In this document: piece after piece, positions 25,659-34,593 of the stretch
Layout of the letters: the number at the start of each line of letters is the position of its first letter
How positions within the stretch are numbered: the stretch's first letter is position 1
Assembly (NCBI RefSeq): GCF_000153465.1
Contig: NZ_CH672387.1
Coordinates: forward strand, 895,180 to 959,179
From: Aurantimonas manganoxydans SI85-9A1
GTDB lineage: Bacteria; Pseudomonadota; Alphaproteobacteria; Rhizobiales; Rhizobiaceae
Length of the DNA: 64,000 nucleotides
Direction of reading: 5' to 3'
Notes under the pieces: model-generated
The model's input: the letters and a program-made list of their open reading frames with translations, nothing else
Database searches by the model: none
Told to the model about the DNA's origin: nothing
Made by a program: the position numbers and the translations under genes

Positions 25659-25803
25659 CGCCGCCGGGCGCAGGCGAAGCGGCGCGACGGCCCGGGCCAT
25701 CGGGACGTCGCTGAACAGGTGTATTTGGCGTCCCACCGGAGGGGGCCGGAGCTGCCGGTGACCCGTTCAGGTACGGATGGGGGCAAGGAGGTGCGCCCAT
25801 CGC

Positions 25804-27225
25804 TCAGTCCCGGGCGTAGATGTCCTCGATGCGCACGATGTCGTCCTCGCCGGTATAGCTGCCGACCTGCACCTCGATGAGCTTCAGGTCGATCTTGCCG
25901 GGATTGTGCAGGCGGTGGACGCAGCCGATCGGCAGATAGGCGGCCTCGTTCTCGTGATAGAGGCGGATCTCGTCGTCGATGGTCACCTCGGCGGTGCCGT
26001 GGACGACGACCCAGTGCTCGGCGCGGTGGTGATGGCGCTGCAGGCTGAGGTGGCCGCCCGGCTTGACGCAGATGTGCTTCACCTGGAAGCGGGCGCCGAT
26101 GTCGATGCGCTGGTACCAGCCCCAGGGGCGATGGATGCGCAGATGCTCGCTGGCCTCGCTGCGGCCGGCCTTGCGCAGCTTGGCGACCATGCGCTTGACG
26201 TCGGGCGCGGCATCCTTGGCGGCGACCAGCACGGCGTCGTCGGTGGTGACGACGACGACATTGTCGAGGCCGAGGACGGTGGTCAGCACGTCGTCGCTGC
26301 GCACGAAGCTGTTGGTCGTGTCGATCGCCGCGACATTGCCCTCGAAGACGTTGCCGTCGGCATCCTTGTCCTTGATCGCATGGAGCGAATCCCACGAGCC
26401 GATGTCGGACCAGCCGAAATCGGCCGCCAGCACGCCGCCGAGGCGGGTGGTTTCCATGACGGCGTAGTCGATGGAGACGGACGGCGAGCGTTTGAACGCG
26501 TCGGCGTCGAGACGGATGAAGTCGAGATCGGTGACCGCGGAGTCAAGGGCGCCTTCGGCCGCGACCAGGACGTCGGGCGCATGGGCGCGCAGCTCGTCGA
26601 GCATGACGTTGGAGCGGAAGGCGAAATTTCCGCTGTTCCAGACGAAGCCGTCGGCGAGATAGGTCTCGGCCGTGGCGCGGTCGGGCTTTTCGACGAATGT
26701 GTCGAGGACATGGGCGCCGTGGCCCAGGGTCTCGGTGCCCGGACGGATGTAGCCATAGGCGGTGGAGGGATGGTCCGGGGTGATGCCCAGGGTCATGATG
26801 CGGCCGCCGGCGGCGAGCTGCGCGGCGGTGGCGACGGCAGCGAGGAAGCCGGGCTCGTCGCGGATGACATGGTCGGAGGCGAGCACCAGGCAGGTGGTGC
26901 CGGGCCCGCGGCGCTCGGCCATCAACGCGCCGATCGCCACGGCCGGGGCGCTGTCGCGGCGCTCGGGCTCCAGCACGATGTCGGCGGCGACACCGACGGC
27001 GGCGAGCTGTTCGGCGCAGATGAAGCGGAAATCATTGTTGGTGACGACGATCGGCCGGGTAAAGCCGTTGCCCGCGACCCGGCGGACCGTCGCCTGGAAA
27101 GGCGAGACGCCATCCTCGAGGAGCGCGATGAACTGCTTGGGCATGGTGTCGCGGGAGATCGGCCAGAGCCGGGTTCCGGCGCCGCCGGCCATGATGATCG
27201 GCAAGACCTGATCGCGCTGTTCCAT
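25804..27225 (-). CDS. manC: Mannose-1-phosphate guanylyltransferase / mannose-6-phosphate isomerase
   Basis: 473 residues, the length of the bifunctional AlgA/ManC type. The N-terminal transferase has the pyrophosphorylase loop IMAGGAGTRLWPISRD and PKQF. The C-terminal cupin isomerase domain has FQVKHICVKPGGHLSLQRHH and EHWVVVHGTAEV with metal-binding histidines. It makes GDP-mannose from mannose-1-phosphate and GTP, and interconverts fructose- and mannose-6-phosphate. Start at 27223-27225 (MEQRDQVLPIIMAGG). Convergent with the phosphomannomutase gene. Confidence 0.95.
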   Translation of the reverse strand: MEQRDQVLPIIMAGGAGTRLWPISRDTMPKQFIALLEDGVSPFQATVRRVAGNGFTRPIVVTNNDFRFICAEQLAAVGVAADIVLEPERRDSAPAVAIGALMAERRGPGTTCLVLASDHVIRDEPGFLAAVATAAQLAAGGRIMTLGITPDHPSTAYGYIRPGTETLGHGAHVLDTFVEKPDRATAETYLADGFVWNSGNFAFRSNVMLDELRAHAPDVLVAAEGALDSAVTDLDFIRLDADAFKRSPSVSIDYAVMETTRLGGVLAADFGWSDIGSWDSLHAIKDKDADGNVFEGNVAAIDTTNSFVRSDDVLTTVLGLDNVVVVTTDDAVLVAAKDAAPDVKRMVAKLRKAGRSEASEHLRIHRPWGWYQRIDIGARFQVKHICVKPGGHLSLQRHHHRAEHWVVVHGTAEVTIDDEIRLYHENEAAYLPIGCVHRLHNPGKIDLKLIEVQVGSYTGEDDIVRIEDIYARD

Positions 27226-27502
27226 GGCTTTCCTCGTCGTATTTGAACGTCCGGCATCGCACGGATGCATGACGGCTGCATGTGCCGGTGATCTGCCGGA
27301 ACACTGCCCTTAGCTACCATGGCAGAGCAAGCGAGGGGGCGAAAGCCGCGCGGGATGGTTGATGGCGTGCTTCGATGCGCGGCGGAGAGCGCAGGCGGCG
27401 CGGCGTTTTGACAGGCGTACCTCAAGCGGCTTCTATGCGCCCCTGACGGGCTCCAGGCGGGGCCGGCGGCGCGGGGAGGCGCCGGAAACGGGGAGGCTTT
27501 CG

Positions 27503-28561
27503 ATGAAGACGATGCAGGGACCGGGAATTTTCCTGGCGCAGTTTCTCGGCGATTCGGCGCCGTTCGACGATCTGAAGTCCATCGCCGGCTGGGCGGCGGG
27601 GCACGGCTACAGGGGCGTGCAGCTGCCGACCTGGGACAAAAGGTTGATCGATCTGGAGAAGGCGGCCGGCTCGAAGGACTATTGCGACGAGATCGCCGGC
27701 ATCTGCCGCGAGGCCGGCGTCGAGATCACCGACCTGTCGACGCATCTGCAGGGCCAGCTCGTCGCCGTGCACCCGGCCTTCGACGAGGCCTTCGACGGCT
27801 TCGCCGTGCCGCAGGTTCGGGGCAATCCGAAGGCGCGCCAGGCCTGGGCGGTGGAGCAGATGAAGCTGGCGGCGAAGGCCTCGGCGCATTTCGGCTTCAA
27901 GAGCCATGTGACGTTTCCCGGCGCGCTGGCCTGGCCGTTCCTCTATCCCTGGCCGCAGCGGCCGGCGGGGTTGGTCGACACGGCCTTCGAGGAACTGGCC
28001 AAACGCTGGGTGCCGATCCTCGACGCCTTCGACGCGGCGGGCTGCAATGTCGGCTACGAGATCCATCCGGGCGAGGACGTCTTCGACGGTGCGACCTTCG
28101 AGATGTTCCTTGCGGCCTGCGGCGATCATCCGCGCTGCCAGATCAATTACGACCCGTCGCACTTCCTGCTGCAGCAGCTCGATTACCTGGAGTTCATCGA
28201 CATCTATCACGAGCGGATCTGCGCCTTCCATGTGAAGGACGCCGAGTTCAATCCGACCGGCCGGCAGGGCGTCTATTCGGGCTACCAGCCCTGGACCAAG
28301 CGGGCCGGACGGTTCCGCTCGCTGGGCGACGGGCAGGTGGATTTCGCCGGGATCTTCTCCAAGCTCGCCGAATATGACTATGATTCCTGGGCGGTGCTGG
28401 AATGGGAGTGCTGCCTGAAGAGCCCCGAGCAGGGGGCGGCCGAGGGGGCGCCGTTCATCGCCAGCCACATCATCGAGGTGACCGACAAGGCCTTCGACGA
28501 TTTCGCGTCGGGCGGGACGGACGCGGCGGCGAACCGGCGCATGCTGGGCATCGAGGGCTGA
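27503..28561 (+). CDS. Sugar phosphate isomerase/epimerase (xylose isomerase-like TIM barrel)
   Basis: 352 residues. Barrel motifs include GYRGVQLPTWDK, ITDLSTHLQGQL, NVGYEIHPGEDVFDG, CQINYDPSHFLLQQ, ICAFHVKDAEFNPTG and WAVLEWECC, with the metal-binding Glu, Asp, His and Glu of the AP-endonuclease-2/IolE-like family. Substrate unknown. GGGAGG precedes the ATG at 27503. It overlaps functionally with the oxidoreductase gene 14 bases downstream and the LacI-type gene, together forming a sugar or polyol degradation unit. No transporter gene is within the cluster. Confidence 0.87.
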   Translation: MKTMQGPGIFLAQFLGDSAPFDDLKSIAGWAAGHGYRGVQLPTWDKRLIDLEKAAGSKDYCDEIAGICREAGVEITDLSTHLQGQLVAVHPAFDEAFDGFAVPQVRGNPKARQAWAVEQMKLAAKASAHFGFKSHVTFPGALAWPFLYPWPQRPAGLVDTAFEELAKRWVPILDAFDAAGCNVGYEIHPGEDVFDGATFEMFLAACGDHPRCQINYDPSHFLLQQLDYLEFIDIYHERICAFHVKDAEFNPTGRQGVYSGYQPWTKRAGRFRSLGDGQVDFAGIFSKLAEYDYDSWAVLEWECCLKSPEQGAAEGAPFIASHIIEVTDKAFDDFASGGTDAAANRRMLGIEG

Positions 28562-28575
28562 GGGGAGGACGCATC

Positions 28576-29745
28576 ATGACGAGCGAGGAACAGGACACGG
28601 CGCGGCCACGGCGCATACGGCTGGGTATGGTCGGCGGCGGACAGGGCGCCTTCATCGGCGGCGTCCACCGGATCGCGGCGCGCATCGACGACCGGTTCGA
28701 GCTGGTCGCCGGGGCGCTGTCCTCGACGCCGGAGAAGGCGCTGGCGTCGGCGGCCGAGATCGGCCTCGATCCCGAACGCAGCTACGGCTCCTATGTGGAG
28801 ATGGCGGCGACCGAAGCCGAACGCGAGGACGGCATCGAGGCGGTGGCGATCGTCACGCCGAACCACATGCATTTCCCGGTCGCCAAGACGTTTCTGGAGG
28901 TCGGCATCCACGTCATCTGCGACAAGCCGATGACGACGACGCTGGCCGAGGCGCAGGAGCTGGCGGAGATCGCCGCGGCCTCGGGCAAGATCTTCGTCCT
29001 GACCCACAATTACACCGGCTATCCGATGATCCGGCAGGCGCGGGCGATGGTGGCGGCCGGGGATCTGGGCACGATCCGGATGGTCCATGCCGAATATATC
29101 CAGGACTGGCTGGCCGACCGGGCCGAGGATACGGGCTCCAAGCAGGCGGGCTGGCGCGTCGATCCGGCCAAGGCCGGCGCCGGCGGCTCGATCGGCGATA
29201 TCGGCACGCATGCCCACAACCTTGCCTGCTTCGTCACCGGGCTGAAGGTGGAGCGGCTGTCGGCCGACCTATCGTCCTTCGTGGAAGGGCGCGAGCTCGA
29301 CGACAATGCGAACATGCTCTTGCGCTTTGCCGGCGGGGCGAAGGGCATGTTGTGGGCGAGCCAGGTGGCGGTCGGCAACGAGAACGGGCTGTCGCTGCGG
29401 GTCTATGGCGACAAGGGCGGGCTGGAATGGCGTCAGGAGGAGCCGAACCGGCTGTGGTTCACGCCGCTGGGCGAGCCGAAGCGGCTCCTGACTCGCGGCG
29501 GCGCCGGGGCGAACGCGGCGGCCGCGGCCGTCTCGCGCATCCCGGCCGGCCATCCGGAAGGCTATCTGGAAGGGTTTGCGACGATCTATGCCGAGGCGGC
29601 GGAGCTGATCCACGCATCGGACGCAGGCGAGGCGCCGCCGGACGGGTTGGCGCTGCCGGCCCTGGCGGACGGGATCGACGGGCTGGCCTTCATCGAGGCC
29701 TGCGTGGCGTCGTCGCAGAATGACGGGGCGTGGACGGCGCTCTGA
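28576..29745 (+). CDS. Gfo/Idh/MocA-family oxidoreductase
   Basis: 389 residues. N-terminal Rossmann fold with GMVGGGQGAFIGGVH, then VTPNHMHFPVAKTFLEVG and VICDKPMTTT, where EKP-like CDKP contains the catalytic Lys. The C-terminal half contains GSIGDIGTHAHNLACFVTG with conserved Asp and His. Such enzymes oxidise sugars or inositols using NAD(P). GGGGAGGAC lies before the ATG. Cotranscription with the isomerase gene upstream is likely. Confidence 0.9.
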   Translation: MTSEEQDTARPRRIRLGMVGGGQGAFIGGVHRIAARIDDRFELVAGALSSTPEKALASAAEIGLDPERSYGSYVEMAATEAEREDGIEAVAIVTPNHMHFPVAKTFLEVGIHVICDKPMTTTLAEAQELAEIAAASGKIFVLTHNYTGYPMIRQARAMVAAGDLGTIRMVHAEYIQDWLADRAEDTGSKQAGWRVDPAKAGAGGSIGDIGTHAHNLACFVTGLKVERLSADLSSFVEGRELDDNANMLLRFAGGAKGMLWASQVAVGNENGLSLRVYGDKGGLEWRQEEPNRLWFTPLGEPKRLLTRGGAGANAAAAAVSRIPAGHPEGYLEGFATIYAEAAELIHASDAGEAPPDGLALPALADGIDGLAFIEACVASSQNDGAWTAL

Positions 29746-29838
29746 CGCGCGGCCCGCCCTGCGGCTGCCGGTACGGTCCTGGCCGGGGCAACCGGATGGC
29801 GGGACCCGATGGGAACTGACGGGAATGGACAAGGCGTG

Positions 29839-30867
29839 ATGTCGCGACCGACGATCCGGGATGTCGCCCGTGCGGCGGGGGTGAGTCTGGCCACGGTGGA
29901 CCGGGTTCTGAACCGGCGGGCCGGCGTGCGGGCCAAGACCGTCGCCAAGGTCGAGGAGGCGATGCAGCGCCTCGACTTCACCCGCGACATCACCGCGGCG
30001 AATCTGTCGAAGAAGCGCCGCTACCGGCTGAGCTTCCTTTTGCCGGACGGCGACAACAGCTTCATGCGCGGGCTGGCGGCGGCGGTGCAGGCGACGTCGA
30101 AACATTCGTCGCTGGAGCGCGCCGAGGTGACCGTCACCATGGTGCCGGCCTTCGACGGGCCGGCGCTGGCGCACGCGCTCGATGCCATCGACCGCTCGGC
30201 GACGGACGGCGTGGCGGTGGTCGCCACCGATGCGGCGGAGGTGCGCGACGCGATCGGCCGTCTTATCGTGGATGGCGTGCGGGTGGTAACGCTGGTCAGC
30301 GACCTGCCCGGTTCCAGCCGCGACCGCTTCGTGGGGATCGACAATGTCGTGGCGGGCCGCACGGCCGCCGGGCTGCTCGGCCGCTTCTGCGGCAGTGCGC
30401 CGGGACGGATCGCCGTCGTCGCGGGGTCGATGTTGCTGCGCGACCATGTCGAGCGGCGGCAGGGTTTCGAGACGGTGATGCGGGAACATTATCCGCATCT
30501 GACCGTGCTGCCGTCGCTGGAAGGGCTGGACGATGCCGAGCGGGTGGCGTCGCTTCTGGGCGAGCTGCTCGCGCAGGACGGCGAGATCGCCGGGCTCTAC
30601 AGCCTCGGCGCGGGCAATCGCGGGGTGGTGACGGCGCTGGAACGGGCCGGGCTCGCCGGCCGGGTGCGCGTGGTGGCGCACGAGGTCAGCCCGCATGCGC
30701 GCGCGGCGCTGCATGACGGCATCTTCGATGCGGTGATCAACCAGGATGCCGGGCACGAGGCGCGCAGCGCGGTACGCATCCTGAAGGCGCTGATCGACGA
30801 CCGGCCGGTGCTGGAAGCACAGGAGCAGATCCGCATCGACATCTTCATGCGGGACAATCTGCCGTAA
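29839..30867 (+). CDS. LacI-family transcriptional regulator
   Basis: 342 residues. The helix-turn-helix and hinge lie at the N-terminus (TIRDVARAAGVSLATVDRVLNRRAGV), followed by a periplasmic-binding-type sugar domain (LSFLLPDGDNSFMRGL, TDGVAVVATDAAEVRDAI, VGIDNVVAGRTAAGLLG). It probably controls the isomerase and oxidoreductase genes upstream in response to their substrate. The start MSRPTIRD was chosen because LacI proteins begin just before this helix; an ATG ten codons upstream is in frame. Confidence 0.92.
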   Translation: MSRPTIRDVARAAGVSLATVDRVLNRRAGVRAKTVAKVEEAMQRLDFTRDITAANLSKKRRYRLSFLLPDGDNSFMRGLAAAVQATSKHSSLERAEVTVTMVPAFDGPALAHALDAIDRSATDGVAVVATDAAEVRDAIGRLIVDGVRVVTLVSDLPGSSRDRFVGIDNVVAGRTAAGLLGRFCGSAPGRIAVVAGSMLLRDHVERRQGFETVMREHYPHLTVLPSLEGLDDAERVASLLGELLAQDGEIAGLYSLGAGNRGVVTALERAGLAGRVRVVAHEVSPHARAALHDGIFDAVINQDAGHEARSAVRILKALIDDRPVLEAQEQIRIDIFMRDNLP

Positions 30868-31194
30868 CGCGGCGAGCCGGCGCAGCCCCGCCTGGTGGAG
30901 CGAGGGCAATCGGGTCGCGACGACGCGTTCTGCACAGTTCGCAGGCAGCGACGGATTGACGTGCGGTAAGCTTAGGATAGCGTGTGTCGTCTTCCCCGGG
31001 GGTGGGCAATCTCGGAAGGGAAGATACGAGGCGGCTCGGTGCGCTCCCAACGTGCCGGGCCGCCGCTGCCGGTCAGGGACCGGTTCGGCGGTCGGACACA
31101 TGGCGCGCCGGCCGGATGGCGGGCCGGGGCCGACGCGCGGTCGGCAACCGGCCTGATCGTCTCACAAGGGACAGGCTGCCCCTCGGATGCCTGT
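30868..31194. other. Intergenic region
   Basis: About 330 bases between the LacI-type gene and a convergent small gene. I see no supported gene, no clear intrinsic terminator and no repeat. Confidence 0.5.
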
Positions 31195-31335
31195 TCAGCC
31201 TTCGAGCTTCGAACGGGCGCTGTCTTCCAGGTGATAGATGCGGACGCGGGCGATCTCGCGCTCGACGGAGCGGAAGCGGGCGTCGACGAAGGCGTTGTAC
31301 ATGCGGCGCATGGTGCTCGGGCGGGTGGTGGCCAT
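31195..31335 (-). CDS. Small basic protein of unknown function
   Basis: 46 residues, MATTRPSTMRRMYNAFVDAR then FRSVEREIARVRIYHLEDSA. GGAGAG stands seven bases before the ATG at 31333-31335. The sequence is predicted amphipathic and helical and resembles small rhizobial proteins of the DUF1127 size class, but the DUF1127 signature is not clear. Function unknown. Confidence 0.5.
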   Translation of the reverse strand: MATTRPSTMRRMYNAFVDARFRSVEREIARVRIYHLEDSARSKLEG

Positions 31336-31604
31336 GATCTCTCTCCAATGTTGTCCGGTTCGGCGCCAACGTCTCCGGCGCGTCGTTCCGATGAGCGAGA
31401 TATAGGCGGTCTTGCTGCGCTGCGGTATCGGGATGCTTGCAGGTGAGCCATGCGATGAGTGCATGGGTGAGCGGGGCGGCGTTAAGCGCCCGTCAAGGAA
31501 GATCGGCACGCACTCCCGGTGCGGTCCGCGCTCTACGGCGCAGGCAGAGGCATCGCCACGATCGGGCGAAGCTGGCAGCATCTGAATGTAAGGGAAAGTT
31601 CGGA

Positions 31605-31680
31605 TGGTGGGCGTGACAGGGATTGAACCTGTGACCCCTTCGATGTCAACGAAGTGCTCTCCCGCTGAGCTACACGCCCA
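31605..31680 (-). tRNA. tRNA-Val (GAC)
   Basis: 76 bases with encoded CCA. On the reverse strand it begins TGGGCGTGTAGCTCAGCGGG; the anticodon arm CTTCG-TTGACAT-CGAAG carries GAC, and the T arm contains GGTTCAATCC. Confidence 0.97.
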
Positions 31681-31989
31681 TCCGACGAGGCGGCTTTGAC
31701 CACAGACCAAAGCGGTCGTCAATAGGGTCTTGCGGCCATTTTGGCGAAGAATTCGATGGCCGGTCCGACGGTCGCCGGAGCCGGTGCGCCGGCGTCGGAT
31801 CGGCGCCGGGAATGCCGCGATCCGGCGGGAGGCTTGCGCCAGGCGCGCGCGCCGCCCGGATGGAGAAGCCGCGGCGGGCGGCGATCCCGCGGGGCAGGCG
31901 GGGCGCCGGCGCCCCGCCTGCATCTGCAGGACCGGGATCGTCGAAAGATGCGATTCCGCGCCCCTCAGGCGCCGTGGGGGGGCAGCCGG
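31681..31989. other. Intergenic region
   Basis: About 310 bases between tRNA-Val and the cpdR gene end. No gene, repeat or clear terminator is seen. Confidence 0.5.
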
Positions 31990-32355
31990 TCAGGCGGCGT
32001 CCTCGAGCATGCGGGCGACCTCGTCGACCAGCTCGCGCAGATGGAAGGGCTTGGACAGGATCTTGGCGTCCTTGGGAGCCTTGGAATCGGGATTGAGCGC
32101 GACGGCGGCAAAGCCGGTGATGAACATCACCTTGAGGTCGGGATCGAGCTCGGTGGCGCGGCGCGCCAGCTCGATGCCGTCCATCTCCGGCATGACGATG
32201 TCGGTCAGGAGCAGCGAGAAGGGCTCCTCGCGCAGGCGCTCATAGGCGCTGCCGCCGTTGTCGTAGCTGACCACTTCGTAGCCGGCCCGCTCCAGCGCCT
32301 TGGCGAGGAAACGGCGCATATCGTTGTCGTCTTCGGCGAGTAGAATCTTTGACAT
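31990..32355 (-). CDS. cpdR: CpdR-type single-domain response regulator
   Basis: 121 residues of receiver domain only: acidic pocket AEDDNDMRRFL, phosphoacceptor Asp52 in LLTDIVMPEMDG, conserved Thr in MFITGFAAVAL and Lys in ILSKPFHLREL. The sequence closely follows CpdR, the phosphorylation-controlled adaptor that delivers substrates to ClpXP in the alphaproteobacterial cell cycle. It should be controlled by the CckA-ChpT relay, whose genes are not in the window. It is divergent from the amidohydrolase gene, a common neighbour in Rhizobiales. Confidence 0.92.
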   Translation of the reverse strand: MSKILLAEDDNDMRRFLAKALERAGYEVVSYDNGGSAYERLREEPFSLLLTDIVMPEMDGIELARRATELDPDLKVMFITGFAAVALNPDSKAPKDAKILSKPFHLRELVDEVARMLEDAA

Positions 32356-32511
32356 TCACGTTATCCGGATACGCCGGGCGCAACGATGCCGGCGGCTGTT
32401 CATTGAGGTCGCAATTCCATAGCAGAATGCCGGAACTTTTTCTAAAAGGAATCAGGATCCGGCGGTGGACGGCGGATTTTTCGGTGCGCCATCCAACCGG
32501 AAGGGGACAGT

Positions 32512-33411
32512 TTGGCGAACATACCCATGATCACGACGGCCAGCGGGGCGGTTCCCGCCTTCGAAGTCGTCGAACCGGCCGAGCCGACCATCCCCTTCGT
32601 CTTCTGCTCTCCCCACAGCGGTCGCGACTATCCCGCCGATTTCCTGGCGGCGACGCGGCTGCCGGGCGATTCGATCCGACGATCCGAGGATCTGTTCGTC
32701 GACCAGCTGTTCGAATGCGTGCCCAAGCTTGGCGCGCCGCTGATCCGGGCGCGGTTCCCGCGGGCGTTTCTCGACGTCAATCGCGAGCCCTACGAGCTCG
32801 ACCCGCAGATGTTTTCCGAGCCGCTGCCCGACTACGTCAATGTCGGCTCGGTGCGGGTGACGGGCGGGCTCGGCACGATCCCGCGGATCGTGGCGGAAAA
32901 CGAGGAGATCTACCGCCAGCGGCTGCCGCTGGCCGAGGCGATCGATCGGATCGAGACGATCTACAAGCCGTTCCACGCGGCTGTCGAGGAGCGGCTGCGG
33001 CGCACGAAGGAACGATTCGGCATGGCGATCCTGGTGGATTGCCATTCGATGCCGTCGAGCGTGCGAGCGCTGCCGGGCGGCCGGCGGCCGGACATGGTGC
33101 TCGGCGACCGCTACGGCACCAGCGCGGGCGCCCGGCTCATGGCCATCGCCACCGGCCGGCTGACGCGGCTCGGCTATGACGTGGCGCGCAACAAGCCCTA
33201 TGCCGGCGGCTACATCACCGAGCGCTACGGCCGGCCGGCGGTCGGCCAGCACGCGATCCAGATCGAGATCAATCGCGGGCTCTATGCCGACGAGCGCATA
33301 TACCGCCCGCATGCCGGCTTCGAGGCGCTGGCGGAGCGGCTGGCGGCCTTCGTCGTGGGCTTCGCGCAGGATGTGGACGCCGATTACGGGCTGCCGGCGG
33401 CCGCCGAATAG
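32512..33411 (+). CDS. N-formylglutamate amidohydrolase family protein
   Basis: 299 residues. VFCSPHSGRDYPADF near residue 38 and AILVDCHSMPSS near residue 177 supply the metal-binding His and Asp/His; QIEINRGLYADE near 250 is the conserved C-terminal motif of the family. The reaction is hydrolysis of N-formyl-L-glutamate, although distant members may have other amide substrates. A TTG start at 32512 with AAGGGGA upstream is preferred; ATG 32527 is the alternative. The gene lies between cpdR and hisN-like genes. Confidence 0.85.
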   Translation: MANIPMITTASGAVPAFEVVEPAEPTIPFVFCSPHSGRDYPADFLAATRLPGDSIRRSEDLFVDQLFECVPKLGAPLIRARFPRAFLDVNREPYELDPQMFSEPLPDYVNVGSVRVTGGLGTIPRIVAENEEIYRQRLPLAEAIDRIETIYKPFHAAVEERLRRTKERFGMAILVDCHSMPSSVRALPGGRRPDMVLGDRYGTSAGARLMAIATGRLTRLGYDVARNKPYAGGYITERYGRPAVGQHAIQIEINRGLYADERIYRPHAGFEALAERLAAFVVGFAQDVDADYGLPAAAE

Positions 33412-33435
33412 TCCGGCCCGGACGTCGGCGGCGCG

Positions 33436-33468
33436 AAAAAAAACCGCACTGCGGGAGGGCAGCGCGGT
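33436..33468 (-). terminator. Intrinsic terminator of the candidate sRNA
   Basis: Stem 33443-33452 with 33459-33468 (one wobble pair) followed on the minus strand by eight T residues (A8 at 33436-33443 on the plus strand). It may also slow transcription from the amidohydrolase gene. Confidence 0.8.
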
Positions 33469-33518
33469 CTGAGTCTAGGGAGGAAACGCCCGTAAGGGCA
33501 GCGGCACATCAGCACCGC
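33436..33518 (-). ncRNA. Candidate sRNA with anti-Shine-Dalgarno segment (suhB/MmgR-like)
   Basis: On the minus strand a promoter-like pair (CTTGCA at 33549-33554, TATCTT at 33525-33530, spacing 18) is followed by about 80 bases ending at an intrinsic terminator: a stem formed by 33443-33452 and 33459-33468 and a run of eight T. The body has a small hairpin GCCC-TTAC-GGGC and a single-stranded TTTCCTCCCTAG that could pair with ribosome binding sites. Size, terminator and CCTCCC segment resemble the suhB-type sRNA of Rhizobiales (MmgR), but I could not run a covariance search. It lies beside a SuhB-like gene. Confidence 0.6.
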
Positions 33519-33732
33519 AAAACAAAGATATGCTGCACTGCGACAGGATGCAAGCGGAATCTGCATCGAAATCGTGCAGAAAAGTTTGCCGCCACATATT
33601 AAGGCATCTGTCGCGTCCGCCGATGGCCGGAGGGCGTGGGGGAAACGCTGCGCGGCGCGCATTCACAGGTCGCCCGGTTCGCAGCGATCCGCTAGGATCT
33701 GGGTTCTTTGGAGCCATGGATTCTTCGCGCGC

Positions 33733-34506
33733 ATGATTCTTCCCGACGTCTCCTTCCTGTTCGAACTCGCCGATGCGGCGGATGCCGAGACGCTGCCGCG
33801 GTTTCGCGCCGGCACGGCCGTGGACAACAAGCGCGCCGCGGATTTCGACCCCGTGACGGAAGCCGACCGGGCGGCCGAACGGGCGATCCTTTCGGCGATC
33901 GCGGCGCGCTATCCGGACCATGCGGTGCTCGGCGAGGAATTCGGCGCAAGCGGCACCAGCGACCGGCTGTGGGTGATCGATCCGATCGACGGCACCCGCG
34001 CCTTCATCTCCGGCGTGCCGGTGTGGGGAACGCTGATCGGCTATTGCGAATCGGGCCGGGCGCGGGTCGGCATCATGTCGCAGCCCTTCACCGGCGAGCG
34101 TTTCGTCGCCGACGGCGAGGCGGCGTGGGGCCTGCATCGCGGAACGCGCACGCGGCTCGCCGTGCGGGACGTGCGCCGGCTGGACGAGGCTACGCTGTTC
34201 ACCACCTCGCCGCGGCTGTTCGAGCCGAAGGGGACGCCGCCCTTCGAGGCGCTGGAGGCCAAGGCGCGGCTGACGCGCTTCGGCACCGATTGCTACGCCT
34301 TCTGCATGCTGGCGGCGGGGCAGGTGGATCTGGTGGTGGAGACCGGGCTGAAGCCCTACGACATCGTCGCGCTGGTGCCGATCATCGAGCAGGCCGGCGG
34401 CATCATCACCCGGCTCGATGGCGGGCGGCCGGAATCGGGCGGCGACATCGTCGCGGCGGGAACGCCGGAGCTGCACGCGGCGGCGCTGGCGATGCTGAAC
34501 CGCTGA
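33733..34506 (+). CDS. hisN: Inositol monophosphatase family, probable histidinol-phosphatase
   Basis: 257 residues. Metal-binding motifs of the family are present: DFDPVTEADRAAER, VLGEEFG, the signature WVIDPIDGTRAFISG and LKPYDIVALVPIIEQAGG. The overall pattern (TAVDNKRAADFDPVTEAD, VPVWGTLIG) fits HisN-type histidinol phosphatases of Rhizobiales, which complete histidinol formation in place of HisB. Inositol-1-phosphatase activity cannot be excluded. Start ATG 33733; the longer frame upstream overlaps the candidate sRNA and lacks homology. Confidence 0.85.
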   Translation: MILPDVSFLFELADAADAETLPRFRAGTAVDNKRAADFDPVTEADRAAERAILSAIAARYPDHAVLGEEFGASGTSDRLWVIDPIDGTRAFISGVPVWGTLIGYCESGRARVGIMSQPFTGERFVADGEAAWGLHRGTRTRLAVRDVRRLDEATLFTTSPRLFEPKGTPPFEALEAKARLTRFGTDCYAFCMLAAGQVDLVVETGLKPYDIVALVPIIEQAGGIITRLDGGRPESGGDIVAAGTPELHAAALAMLNR

Positions 34507-34593
34507 CGGTCGCTGGCCCCGGCGCGGGCTGGGCGTCATGCCGCGGTGACATCGTCGGTGTTCGCGCGGGCCGGGCCCCAAGGCGTGTCCGGG

